Shown here: in pieces, positions 17,194 to 25,389 of the stretch
Layout: each line of letters begins with the position of its first letter
How positions within the stretch are numbered: the stretch's first letter is position 1
Assembly: GCF_023218935.1 (NCBI RefSeq)
Contig: NZ_JAJIAL010000001.1
Length of the DNA stretch: 64,000 nt
Direction: 5' to 3' (one strand)
Source of the DNA: Fructobacillus cardui
GTDB lineage: Bacteria; Bacillota; Bacilli; Lactobacillales; Lactobacillaceae
Notes under the pieces: model-generated
Database searches by the model: none
Seen by the model: the letters and a program-made list of their open reading frames with translations, nothing else
Told to the model about the DNA's origin: nothing
Program-made: the position numbers and the translations under genes

Positions 17194-18657
17194 TTATTTC
17201 CCTTCGACAACCGGATGTTGGTCGTAGAAATGGTTAACTTGTTCAAAGGCATAAGCAACTTGGTAAAGGGTTGCTTCATCAAATGGCTTACCAATCAATT
17301 GCATACCGACTGGCATGCCACCATTGAAGCCAGCATTGATGGAAAGTCCTGGCAAACCAGCCAAGTTCACTGGAATCGTCAAAACATCGCCCAAGTACAT
17401 GGTCTTTGGATCACCGATTTCTTCACCAATACCGTAAGGTTGGGTTGGTGTCGTTGGGCCGACAATCAAATCATAGTCAGCAAAGACCTTATTAAAGTCC
17501 TCAATAATCAATGTTCGAATTTGAGCGGCCTTCTTGAAGAAGGCATCGTAGGCACCAGCTGAAAGGGAGAATGTTCCCAACATAATCCGGCGCTTAACTT
17601 CATCTCCGAAGCCTTCCGTTCGAGTGTTCTTGTAAACTTCTTCCAATGACTTGGCGTCTGGTGCACGGAAACCGTAACGGATACCGTCGTAACGCTGCAA
17701 GTTTGAAGAAGCTTCTGATGACATCAAGATGTAGTAAGCAGCAACCCCATATTGCGTGTGCGGCAATGAAACCTTATCAACGGTTGCTCCCATGGCTTCT
17801 AATTGAACAAAGGCAGCCTTAACCTGTGTGGCCACTTCATCTGAAATTCCTTCTTGGAAGTATTCTTCAGGCACGGCAATCTTCATGCCCTTGATGTCTT
17901 GACCAATCTTTTCGGCAAAATCAGGGACTTCCAATTCAACAGAAGTTGAGTCCTTCTTGTCGAAACCAGAAATGGCATTCAAAACTAAGGCGTTATCCTT
18001 GACCGTCCGGGTCAATGGACCGATTTGGTCCAAAGATGAAGCCATGGCAAAGAGTCCAAAACGTGATACTCGACCATAAGTTGGCTTCATCCCCACCAAA
18101 CCGTTGAAGGCAGCTGGCTGACGGATTGATCCACCAGTATCAGAACCAAGCGCATAAGGGACCTGGCCAGCAGCAACGGCAGCAGCCGATCCACCAGATG
18201 AACCACCAGGAACCTTCGTGTGATCCCAGGCGTTCTTCGTCTTCTTGTAGTAAGAAGTTTCGGTTGACCCACCCATGGCGAATTCATCCATGTTGGCCTT
18301 ACCAACGATAACTGCACCGGCATCATTCAACTTGGTCGTGACCGTTGCATCATAAACTGGCTTGAACCCTGACAAAATATGGGAAGCACCCGTTGTTTCC
18401 AAACCGTTTGTGGCGATATTGTCCTTGATGGCCATTGGAATACCAGCCAAAGGATTTGAAAAGTCACCCTTTTCATCAACGGCACGAGCCTTGGCTAAGG
18501 CTTCGTCTTCGTGCATGCGGACGAAAGCTTGCAAGTCTTCATCGGTTGCCTGAATGTTGGCCAAAGTTTCCTTGGTCAATTCTTCGGCCGTGATTTTGCC
18601 AGCTTTCAAATCAGCATTCAAGTCGGCTAAGGTCTTGTCAAAATAATTAAAAGTCAT
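17194..18657 (-). CDS. gatA: Asp/Glu-tRNA amidotransferase subunit A
   Basis: Amidase subunit that releases ammonia from glutamine for GatB. It has 487 aa. The catalytic Ser-cisSer-Lys triad is visible as K78 (PMAIKDN), S153 (GGSSGGS) and S177 (GSDTGGS). The start codon overlaps the gatC stop by 1 nt (TAATG), which implies coupling. Ordinary and intact. Confidence 0.97.
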   Translation of the reverse strand: MTFNYFDKTLADLNADLKAGKITAEELTKETLANIQATDEDLQAFVRMHEDEALAKARAVDEKGDFSNPLAGIPMAIKDNIATNGLETTGASHILSGFKPVYDATVTTKLNDAGAVIVGKANMDEFAMGGSTETSYYKKTKNAWDHTKVPGGSSGGSAAAVAAGQVPYALGSDTGGSIRQPAAFNGLVGMKPTYGRVSRFGLFAMASSLDQIGPLTRTVKDNALVLNAISGFDKKDSTSVELEVPDFAEKIGQDIKGMKIAVPEEYFQEGISDEVATQVKAAFVQLEAMGATVDKVSLPHTQYGVAAYYILMSSEASSNLQRYDGIRYGFRAPDAKSLEEVYKNTRTEGFGDEVKRRIMLGTFSLSAGAYDAFFKKAAQIRTLIIEDFNKVFADYDLIVGPTTPTQPYGIGEEIGDPKTMYLGDVLTIPVNLAGLPGLSINAGFNGGMPVGMQLIGKPFDEATLYQVAYAFEQVNHFYDQHPVVEGK

Positions 18658-18965
18658 TAAGCTTCGTCCTCCCCGTTCAAAATAGCGGGCACCTTAATTA
18701 AGTCGGCTGCCTCGTCTGGTGCTTGGGCCAACAAGGCCTTCTTTTCATGCCAATTGTCCGCAACATCTTCTCGTAAATGGTTCACATTCGGTGTTACTGA
18801 GAAAGTTGGCTCGACATTGGTTGTATCCACCTCTGCCATCTTCTCGCACATTGCCACGATTTCCTGGAGTTGTCCAGTGAAGTGTTCAAGTTCCTGGTCG
18901 GAAAAGCTCAGCTTGGCCAAGTCAGCAACGTGAGCGACTTCTTCTTTTGAAATTGATGTTGCCAT
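18657..18965 (-). CDS. gatC: Asp/Glu-tRNA amidotransferase subunit C
   Basis: Small subunit that wraps GatA and stabilises the GatAB complex. It has 102 aa. The N-terminal helix with ISKEEVAHVADLAKLSFSD and the region around TFSVTPNVNHLREDV match the family (consensus P-x-x-N-x-x-R-x-D). It is the first gene of gatCAB, with an AGGTGA site 6 nt before the ATG. Confidence 0.96.
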   Translation of the reverse strand: MATSISKEEVAHVADLAKLSFSDQELEHFTGQLQEIVAMCEKMAEVDTTNVEPTFSVTPNVNHLREDVADNWHEKKALLAQAPDEAADLIKVPAILNGEDEA

Positions 18966-19038
18966 GGGGTCACCTGCCTGAAAAAGCGGATTTCTTCGTC
19001 TTTTTCAAGGCTATCCTTTCTGATGTAATTACTGTTCT

Positions 19039-19047
19039 ATTCTACCA
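19039..19047 (-). promoter_or_regulatory. Extended -10 promoter of gatCAB
   Basis: The minus strand reads TGGTAGAAT, an extended -10, about 75 nt upstream of gatC. The same TATGGTAGAATAG context recurs upstream of relQ (47719-47727). No convincing -35 is visible. Confidence 0.45.
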
Positions 19048-19138
19048 TAAAAGCCCATAGTTGCCCCTGCTAAATGGCATAATGCTTGCCAATTAAGAAA
19101 AAGACGAAGCTGATTTTTCCTTGAATGTCAAGGCATCC

Positions 19139-19167
19139 TTGATTTTTTTTTGAAAAACCCGTATAAT
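19139..19167 (+). promoter_or_regulatory. Promoter of rpsO-rpsT
   Basis: The -35 TTGATT (19139-19144) and perfect -10 TATAAT (19162-19167) are separated by exactly 17 nt, and the spacer includes a T tract. It is the only strong divergent promoter here; the gatC promoter faces away from it. Confidence 0.8.
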
Positions 19168-19174
19168 TAATCAT

Positions 19175-19239
19175 GTTGTCAAAACAACTGTCCAAGTCCT
19201 TAGATTAACGTCTCACCGTCGTTTCTCTCAGCACTTGGA
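19175..19239 (+). promoter_or_regulatory. Structured 5' leader of rpsO, possible S15 autoregulatory site
   Basis: About 90 nt lie between the expected transcription start and the rpsO ATG. The leader contains a small hairpin GTTGT/ACAAC (19175-19188) and a long-range stem TCCAAGT/ACTTGGA (19191-19197 with 19233-19239) closing about 15 nt before the ribosome binding site. S15 commonly represses its own mRNA by binding such leaders. That this one is an S15 site is an inference from position and folding. Confidence 0.45.
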
Positions 19240-19265
19240 GACATTTAAGAAAGGTGGAAATGATT

Positions 19266-19535
19266 ATGGCCCTTACACAAGAACGTAAGAACGAAATCAT
19301 GAAGGAATATGCCCGCCATGAAGGCGATACTGGTTCAGTGGAAGTTCAAGTTGCAGTTTTGACTGCTGACATCAACGAATTGAACGGTCACATGGAAACG
19401 CACAAGCATGATTTTCATTCACAACGTGGTCTTTTGAAGAAGATCGGTCGCCGTCGTAACTTGCTCCGTTACCTCCGTGGTACTGACGTTACGCGTTACC
19501 GTGAATTGATCAAGCGCTTAGGTTTGCGTCGTTAA
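19266..19535 (+). CDS. rpsO: 30S ribosomal protein S15
   Basis: Primary 16S rRNA-binding protein of the platform. From the ATG at 19266 it has 89 aa, exactly the usual length. MALTQERKNEIMKEYARHEG and the HDFHSQRGLLKKIGRRR region are canonical. I chose this ATG because AAAGGTGG lies 8 nt upstream; an in-frame GTG at 19254 and ATG at 19260 sit too close to or inside that site. It is followed by rpsT and faces away from gatCAB. Confidence 0.97.
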   Translation: MALTQERKNEIMKEYARHEGDTGSVEVQVAVLTADINELNGHMETHKHDFHSQRGLLKKIGRRRNLLRYLRGTDVTRYRELIKRLGLRR

Positions 19536-19581
19536 GCTTTTGCTTACAAATAACCAGAATCAAATTTAAGGAGACGGACAT

Positions 19582-19833
19582 ATGCCAATTATTGAATCAT
19601 CAATTCAACGAGTTCGTTTGAGTGCTAAGCAGCACGATCGTAACGAACCACAAAAGTCAGCTTACCGCACTGCCGTTAAGCGCTTCTTGAAGGCTGCCAA
19701 GGCCGGATCTGCTGATACTGCTGAAATGTACAAGCAAGTATCATCAGCTATCGATCACGCCCAATCAAAGGGATTGATCAAGAAGAACAAGGCTTCACGT
19801 CAGAAGTCACGTTTGGCTAAGTACGTAAAGTAA
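19582..19833 (+). CDS. rpsT: 30S ribosomal protein S20
   Basis: 16S rRNA-binding protein of the 30S body, 83 aa, all-helical and Lys/Arg/Ala-rich. It has the typical N-terminal arginine/lysine region and the C-terminal HAQSKGLIKKNKASRQKSRL segment. AAGGAG lies upstream of the ATG. It sits 46 nt after rpsO and is followed by a strong terminator, so the two form a small operon. In many lactobacilli rpsT lies beside holA; here holA is about 40 kb away. Confidence 0.96.
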   Translation: MPIIESSIQRVRLSAKQHDRNEPQKSAYRTAVKRFLKAAKAGSADTAEMYKQVSSAIDHAQSKGLIKKNKASRQKSRLAKYVK

Positions 19834-19855
19834 TCAATTAATATTGATAAACGAA

Positions 19856-19888
19856 ATCCCCCAACTCGAATGAGTTGGGGGATTTTTT
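19856..19888 (+). terminator. Terminator after rpsT
   Basis: The perfect stem ATCCCCCAACTC/GAGTTGGGGGAT with a 4-nt loop is followed by TTTTTT. It is a strong Rho-independent terminator. Confidence 0.92.
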
Positions 19889-19959
19889 GTTGAGATTATT
19901 TATTTGCTAGCAAGTTGTCAACTGTCACTCATGACCAGCCGCTGACCTTCTAGTCGTGC

Positions 19960-20883
19960 TTACTTAAAAGCCGCAAACGCCTGATCAATTTGTTCATATT
20001 CAGCTTGCGTCAAGTCAACATCCAAGGCCTTAACATTTGCTTTGACCTGGTCAGCATTACGCGCACCAGGAATCACGGCGCCAATGGCAGGGTTAACAAT
20101 GTACCAAGCCAAGATTGTTTGGGCAACAGTGACACCATGGCCATCGGCAATCGCCTTCACCTTGTCCAAGGCAGACAAAATGGTGTTAAATTGGTCCTGA
20201 CTATATTGCTTTTCAAACTTAGCGTAATCGTCCTTCGTGTACTTACCCGTCAAAAGACCAGATGCCAATGGGAAGTATGGAACAAAGGAAATCTTATTTT
20301 CCTTCAAGTAAGTCCACTCATCCTTTTCAGCCCCACGATAAACCAAACTGTAGTGGTCTTCGACAATATCAACCTGGTTATTCTTATTCGCCTCTTTAAT
20401 CTGATCAAGGCTAAAGTTTGACACCCCAATTGCACGAATCTTACCAGCTTCCTTCAATTCGTTCAATGCAGCAACAGCCTCGTCCTTTGGTGTTGCTTCA
20501 TCTGGGAAGTGGATGTAGAAGATATCGATATAATCCGTCTTCAAACGCTTCAAGGAGTCCTCGACGGCCTGCTTCAAGAATGCTGGACTATTGTTGGGCT
20601 TATTGCCGTTACTGGCATCCTGAGCACCCTTGGTCGCAATCACAATCTTTGATCGGTCATAATCTTGGATGACATCACCGATAATTTCCTCAGATCGGCC
20701 TTCCCCGTACATATAGGCAGTATCAATCAAGACCACTCCTGCGTCCAAGGCTTCCTTAACCAAGGCATAGCCGTCTTCATCCTTCAAACCAGGAAAAAGG
20801 TTGTGGCCACCGACCTTGTTGGTCCCCAAACCAAGCTTGGTTGTCTTCACATCGGTCTTGCCAATTGTTACTTCTTTTGCCAT
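19960..20883 (-). CDS. Aldo/keto reductase
   Basis: NAD(P)H-dependent carbonyl reductase of 307 aa with a TIM-barrel fold. The catalytic tetrad is complete: D54, Y59, K85 and H125, with DTAYMYGEGRSE around the tyrosine. The C-terminal cofactor loop reads AVIPGARNADQV. The physiological substrate cannot be inferred. It is a single gene with AGGAGG about 9 nt before its ATG, lying between the rpsT terminator and the decayed KAP gene. Confidence 0.93.
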   Translation of the reverse strand: MAKEVTIGKTDVKTTKLGLGTNKVGGHNLFPGLKDEDGYALVKEALDAGVVLIDTAYMYGEGRSEEIIGDVIQDYDRSKIVIATKGAQDASNGNKPNNSPAFLKQAVEDSLKRLKTDYIDIFYIHFPDEATPKDEAVAALNELKEAGKIRAIGVSNFSLDQIKEANKNNQVDIVEDHYSLVYRGAEKDEWTYLKENKISFVPYFPLASGLLTGKYTKDDYAKFEKQYSQDQFNTILSALDKVKAIADGHGVTVAQTILAWYIVNPAIGAVIPGARNADQVKANVKALDVDLTQAEYEQIDQAFAAFK

Positions 20884-20916
20884 GCGTTTGTTCCTCCTGA
20901 ATCCGTTACGTGTGTT

Positions 20917-20947
20917 ATTTTAAAAAAACGTTCATAAGTATTGTAAA
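20917..20947 (-). promoter_or_regulatory. Possible promoter of the aldo/keto reductase gene
   Basis: The minus strand has TTTACA (20942-20947) and TAAAAT (20917-20922) separated by 19 nt, which is longer than ideal. It is plausible by position only. Confidence 0.35.
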
Positions 20948-20972
20948 CTAAAAAAAGAAGAAATTGTAAATC

Positions 20973-20993
20973 AAAAGAAAAAGAAAAAGAAAG
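20973..20993. repeat. Short purine repeat (AAAAAG)n
   Basis: About three and a half tandem AAAAAG hexamers lie on the plus strand between the aldo/keto reductase and the decayed KAP gene. This is a slippage-prone low-complexity tract with no other recognised role. Confidence 0.6.
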
Positions 20994-21001
20994 ATTAAAG
21001 A

Positions 21002-22937
21002 CTAAAAGAATCTCTCTTGTTCTTTATCCGCTTGATTTATATTTATTAATATAATGCCGCTTACCCTCAGGTTGTTCAACGCTACGTCTAATTTTTTCAG
21101 AACTAGCCGATTATCCAATATCTGACCATCATCTTGTTTTACATATGAAATAAGATAATATTCATTTTCGCCTAAAACCTTCGGATACTGTGTCTTCACT
21201 CCATACCAATTTCTTAAATGTTCATCCATCAAAATTCTTCCCTGTTGAGCGAAAAAGATAAATTCATCTTCTGAAAGCCGATTGGCAGCATTAAAAACCT
21301 CTTCGCTCCATTCATCGGGTTTTCCATAAACATGATTAAGAGATAAATAGCTCAGTAAAACATAAATCGGATGCCTAAATGAAAAGGTTTTCAAAATACT
21401 CTCTCCAAGTTCTTCTCCAACTAATGGGCTAAGTTTCTCAATTGACCAAAAGCTAAAACATTGAAGGAATAAAATTTGTTCTGAGAAATCGTATCCGTTA
21501 TTTTCTAGAACTTTTCTCATTACATTTAATATTTTTTTCTCAGTTATCTGTTCGTCCGAAATTAGATTTTTACAGTTCTATTTGAAATCACGCAAAATCA
21601 CATAAACAATATTATTACGGACTCCTTGCTTAAATGCTGCTAAGGCAGCTTCTTGTAGTTTTTCTCTATTGTCGTAACTAAGAGTTATCTCTTAATTGTT
21701 GTAATAGGGCATCATTATCATCATGACGAATTCTATTAGCAAGAAACTCTTTATTGTTAATAATCTTAAGAAATTCAAATTCACTTAATCCAGTTGGATT
21801 TTCATAAATAAAATATTGATTACTTGCAATATCACGAGGATCCTTTAATCCCGGTATAACTTCAAATAAATCTTTAACCATTCGATTAATACTATATTTT
21901 CCATTAAAATTATCAAAGGGTTCTTGAGAGTCCGGATATTTTTTTCATCATAAGTACCATTAACAATTTCATCATATATTTTTGAATGAAATAAATATAT
22001 ATAATTATTAATTGCTCCCAACTGCTAACACGTCCATATTTTCTTTGAAACACAAACATCTGGTTAAAATAATTATTAAATTGCTCTCTATCTCGTAAAG
22101 TTCTGCCTTCCGAAATAGCCAAATTTCTTAACGTCAAAGGATAGCTAATTTTTAAATTTCGGGATACATCTGAAAAATACTCATCCTAAATATTTATTGT
22201 CGCCAACAATCTGGGTAATTCTAATCTCTTATCAATAATTTTTACTAAATAATTTTCACTTACTTTATAAGTATCTTCTTCATGAGCGCTTTTCTTAATA
22301 TTTTGCTTTACAATTCTCTGATAGTCACCCACAAAAATAATCGAAACACGTCCTTTTAAAAGACTAAACAACTTATACGTTTCAATCTGTTGATCAGCCG
22401 TTAATCGATCAAAATCATCCACAATCAAAATTTTCTTTTTAATTTTACCTTTTGTTAACAGGAACAGATCAATTCTATCAGTTTTTAGTTTAAAAAATTC
22501 AAATACAAAAGCGTTAAAAGCAGATACAGCTACAATTAATTGAAGAATAGTTACTCCAATATTGGATGATTTTATAGTTAAAAAGTTAAATAAATAATTT
22601 AAAAAGCCACTTGTAACTTACCTAATACAACAATAACTATAAAAAGCGCTATTAAAAATAAAATTCGGCCAGTCCAAAAATGAAACGGCTTTAGAAGACG
22701 TAAAGCCGATGAAATTACAGAATTAGAATCTTTAATTCTCCACAAATCTAAATATTTTAGTGTAAACTTTTTCTTTAATTTATTTCGTACTTCCCGTAAA
22801 AAGCTCGTTTTACCGGAACCCACTTACCATTTAAAAAAAGTCATTTTTTGTTCGCTAATCAAATTAGCAATAAAGTCAGCCTCAGCTGAAACATCTATAT
22901 TTTTAAGCTTAATTGGATTAATTGTTTGTTGTGTCAT
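21002..22937 (-). pseudogene. KAP-family P-loop NTPase, decayed
   Basis: About 645 codons can be pieced together. The ATG at 22937 (MTQQTINPIKLKN) follows AAGGAGG. Walker A GSGKTSF lies at about codon 38, then two hydrophobic segments, then the Walker B-like IVDDFDRLTADQ and a VSIIFVGDYQRI strand. Two membrane segments inserted between Walker A and B are typical of KAP NTPases. Lesions on the minus strand: in-frame TAA at 22824-22826 just before GSGKT, a frameshift near 22607, in-frame TAG at 22186-22188, one or more frameshifts between 21915 and 22015, another near 21680, and in-frame TAG at 21578-21580. Some KAP proteins act in phage exclusion, but nothing here proves that role. At least six lesions mean it is dead. 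Confidence 0.85.
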
Positions 22938-23381
22938 TAGTTCCTCCTTTTCAAACAGATTTTTCTTAAAAATATTATACAAAATGTAAAGCAAGGAAAA
23001 GCCTATAAATAGCACTTATCGACTTAAATTTTATATTTAAAAAGATAATGGGTAATAAAATTTTTGATAAATATTTAGTAATTATTATACCTACCCTTAA
23101 AGGAAATTCTGTAAAATTAACACAATAATTATTATATTCAGGCAGTAAAGACAGTCTGGATTACTATCAGATGACACAAACTAATTCATAACGGAAAAAC
23201 TCCTTTTACAGTGAAAAATTCTATTACATATTTTTAATTAGTTTGTTATCAATATTCAGGTACTAACGTATACAAAAATTGCTCTTTCAATTAAATTTAA
23301 GCCTCTCCCTCACTATGAGAACTTGCATAATCAGCCTACTCTTCCATTTTTTTCTGACTGTCTTCTAGTCCGCCTCATTAA
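22938..23381. other. AT-rich intergenic stretch, no gene recognised
   Basis: Roughly 440 bp upstream of the KAP remnant. The minus strand has a TATAAT (about 22973-22978) that may have driven the KAP gene. Otherwise I see no gene, strong hairpin or repeat. Confidence 0.5.
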
Positions 23382-23516
23382 CTAATGGTTGCGAATGACA
23401 TTCGCCACTAATTTCAAAATTAAAAAAATGATTTTGTATGCTACATAACCAACCAAAAGCATTAAATACACAAAAATCCCAATTGCAAAAACCAGTATCA
23501 TTATTGGTAATAACAT
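23382..23516 (-). CDS. Small hydrophobic peptide, 44 aa, function unknown
   Basis: Begins MLLPIMILVFAIGIFVYLML and ends VANVIRNH before TAG. The peptide is almost entirely hydrophobic for its first ~38 residues, with a short basic tail, so one or two membrane helices are likely. GGGAG lies 7 nt before the ATG, a good ribosome binding site, and this is the main support. I recognise no family. It could be a small membrane regulator, a type I toxin-like peptide, or chance. Its position between a decayed KAP gene and a surface-polysaccharide region offers no functional clue. Confidence 0.4.
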   Translation of the reverse strand: MLLPIMILVFAIGIFVYLMLLVGYVAYKIIFLILKLVANVIRNH

Positions 23517-23750
23517 GTTTCTCTCCCTTTTGTATTACATTCTCTCTTTAAGTCTTGCACAGTTAAATACCGCCTACGTTGTATTTTACGGTTTTATTAA
23601 AGATAACACCTAAAAAATTCCCGATTAATATGACAATCAGTCACTGACTCCGACACTAGCTGCCTAATTAGACTTTTAAATTCAATCGTCAATCCAGACA
23701 GTTACTGGTCAAATGCATTATGACAGAACTGAGGGTGCTCCAAATAAACT
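23517..23750. other. Intergenic region, no gene recognised
   Basis: This stretch separates the small hydrophobic ORF from the terminator of the Ser-rich secreted protein gene. I see no coding region or structured element beyond that terminator. Confidence 0.5.
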
Positions 23751-23783
23751 AAAAAGCACGAGACCACATTGTCTCGTGCTTTC
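23751..23783 (-). terminator. Terminator of the secreted Ser-rich protein gene
   Basis: The perfect stem AGCACGAGAC/GTCTCGTGCT with a 6-nt loop runs into TTTTT on the minus strand. It lies about 100 nt after the stop of the 241-aa gene. Confidence 0.85.
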
Positions 23784-23883
23784 TACATAAATAGAACAGC
23801 GCCTGGCCAAATATTTTTGGTTAAATCCTCTAGTATCGACGCTGTTTATGATTGATATTTCCCGTTTAACAGTTCAATAAAAC

Positions 23884-24609
23884 TTAGTTTGAACTTTCAA
23901 CCAATTGAAACTTCATTTTCTGTACTACTGAACGACCACCAATTGAATTCACATAATTCAAAACATCAATAATTGACGCTCGATAATTGGTGGTATTATT
24001 TTGGCTAAAGAGCATCGGCTTTGCCGCGCCTTGGCTTGACGAACTAATATCGTCCATTAAATACTTATAATAAGCGCCATCATTATCAGCACCACCAACA
24101 GCCTTAGCAATAAAAGTTGGGTTCGATTGATTAGCAACCTGCGTCAAAACAATTCCTTTTGACTGCATCAAATTTAATTTTTGCCATTGATCATCGCCAT
24201 GAACCAAACCATAGAGGGCAATCAGCCGATAAGCTAAATCATCGCTAGAACGAAAATCATCCTGAGTAAGCGTGTTGCTTAATGTTGAGGTTGAATTAAG
24301 AGAAGATGATGCTGATTTCGTATTGGAGTTCTCACTCAAACTAACATTAGCCTCCAGGTTTCCGGTACTAGCACTAGTTGCAGCACCTTGCTGGTTACCA
24401 CTGGTAATAGCTGATTGGGTCTTTTGATTAGTGGAAGCGACGCTTTTTTTGCTAGAAGACTGGGCCGAACTGCTTTTCTTTTTAGTTATAAATCCAAGTT
24501 GTTGATTAGTTGGGTTTGTAACAGCATTAACAATAAAAGTAGTGGCCCCCAGTGTTAAAACGACAGTCACCACTGTCATTGTTAGCAAGATTTTTTTCTT
24601 TTTAAACAT
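23884..24609 (-). CDS. Secreted or membrane-anchored Ser/Thr-rich protein, function unknown
   Basis: It has 241 aa. The basic N-terminus MFKKKKILL and a hydrophobic segment (about 7-28) form a signal peptide or anchor. Residues ~40-115 are a low-complexity Ser/Thr/Asn/Gln-rich stretch of the kind that spans the wall. Residues ~116-241 look folded, with RLIALYGLVHGDDQWQKLNL and a C-terminal VVQKMKFQLVESSN. There is no cysteine, so it is neither a lipoprotein nor disulfide-bonded, and there is no LPxTG. I do not recognise the C-terminal domain. AAGGAG lies about 9 nt before the ATG. It is the last gene of the polysaccharide region, transcribed in the same direction. Confidence 0.75.
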   Translation of the reverse strand: MFKKKKILLTMTVVTVVLTLGATTFIVNAVTNPTNQQLGFITKKKSSSAQSSSKKSVASTNQKTQSAITSGNQQGAATSASTGNLEANVSLSENSNTKSASSSLNSTSTLSNTLTQDDFRSSDDLAYRLIALYGLVHGDDQWQKLNLMQSKGIVLTQVANQSNPTFIAKAVGGADNDGAYYKYLMDDISSSSQGAAKPMLFSQNNTTNYRASIIDVLNYVNSIGGRSVVQKMKFQLVESSN

Positions 24610-24754
24610 CTTGCAGACTCCTTAAATGCGTATTATCTCCTACACTTTAATCGCATCGCAACATAAATGTAACTGATGTATTGAGTATATAGCGATTGTT
24701 ACTATCGGTCAACACTTATTTGACTATCTTAAATTTTTTTAACTTTTATCATAA

Positions 24755-24785
24755 AAAAAAGAGTCTGCAATTGCAAGCTCTTTTG
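24755..24785 (-). terminator. Terminator after gtrA
   Basis: The minus strand shows AAAAGAG-(C)-TTGCAATTGCA-(GA)-CTCTTTT followed by a run of T. The inner palindrome TGCAATTGCA completes the stem. Confidence 0.7.
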
Positions 24786-24790
24786 CCAGA

Positions 24791-25234
24791 CTATTTATTA
24801 ATTTTATCTTCAATTACTTCTTCTACTTCTTTGAAAATGTAAAGCTTACTTAAAACATAATTTGAGATAATAACAAAGACGTTTTGAATGCCGTTCCAAA
24901 TGAGATCATTCTGATGTAACAGATTAACACCAAACATCAGAATCAACCAACCAATCACACCAGTAACAATTCGTGCTAAGTAGAATTGCCAAATTTCACG
25001 AAATAATCCTGCTTTATTGCGCATTTCTGATTTAAAGACCCAAATTCGGTTTGTTACGTAGGCAAAAAATACTGCCAAAAACCAAGAAACCACATAAGCC
25101 AAAGTATAAGTCCAATGCAATACTGCGGAAAAGAGTGCATAAGTTACAACAGAAACAACAAAGGTTGCTCCGCCAAAAAAGAGATACAAAACAGTCTCTT
25201 CATACTTTTTATAAAAATCAATTATTCTTTCCAT
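24791..25234 (-). CDS. GtrA/GtcA-family flippase
   Basis: Small membrane protein of 147 aa with four hydrophobic helices and the family pattern LFFGGATFVVSVVTYALF followed by FAYVTNRIWVF. GtrA/GtcA proteins are thought to flip undecaprenyl-phosphate-linked sugars outward for cell-surface glycosylation. I set the start at the ATG 25234 because GAGGAG lies just before it; the in-frame TTG at 25246 lies at that site. A decayed copy of the same gene is at 27305-27760. In context it would serve one or both of the lipid-linked-sugar GT2 enzymes at 29664 and 33804. Confidence 0.88.
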   Translation of the reverse strand: MERIIDFYKKYEETVLYLFFGGATFVVSVVTYALFSAVLHWTYTLAYVVSWFLAVFFAYVTNRIWVFKSEMRNKAGLFREIWQFYLARIVTGVIGWLILMFGVNLLHQNDLIWNGIQNVFVIISNYVLSKLYIFKEVEEVIEDKINK

Positions 25235-25389
25235 GATACTCCTCAATCAAATTCAGATACATTATAGTTGCAGCGAAAACAATCAGTTTTGCATTTAATC
25301 TGTTAATTTTCATTCATGATTCAAAAAAACATCTGATTATCAGTTGAAATACTCTGGCCAACGGTTGATTATTACTGAAACAAACAATT

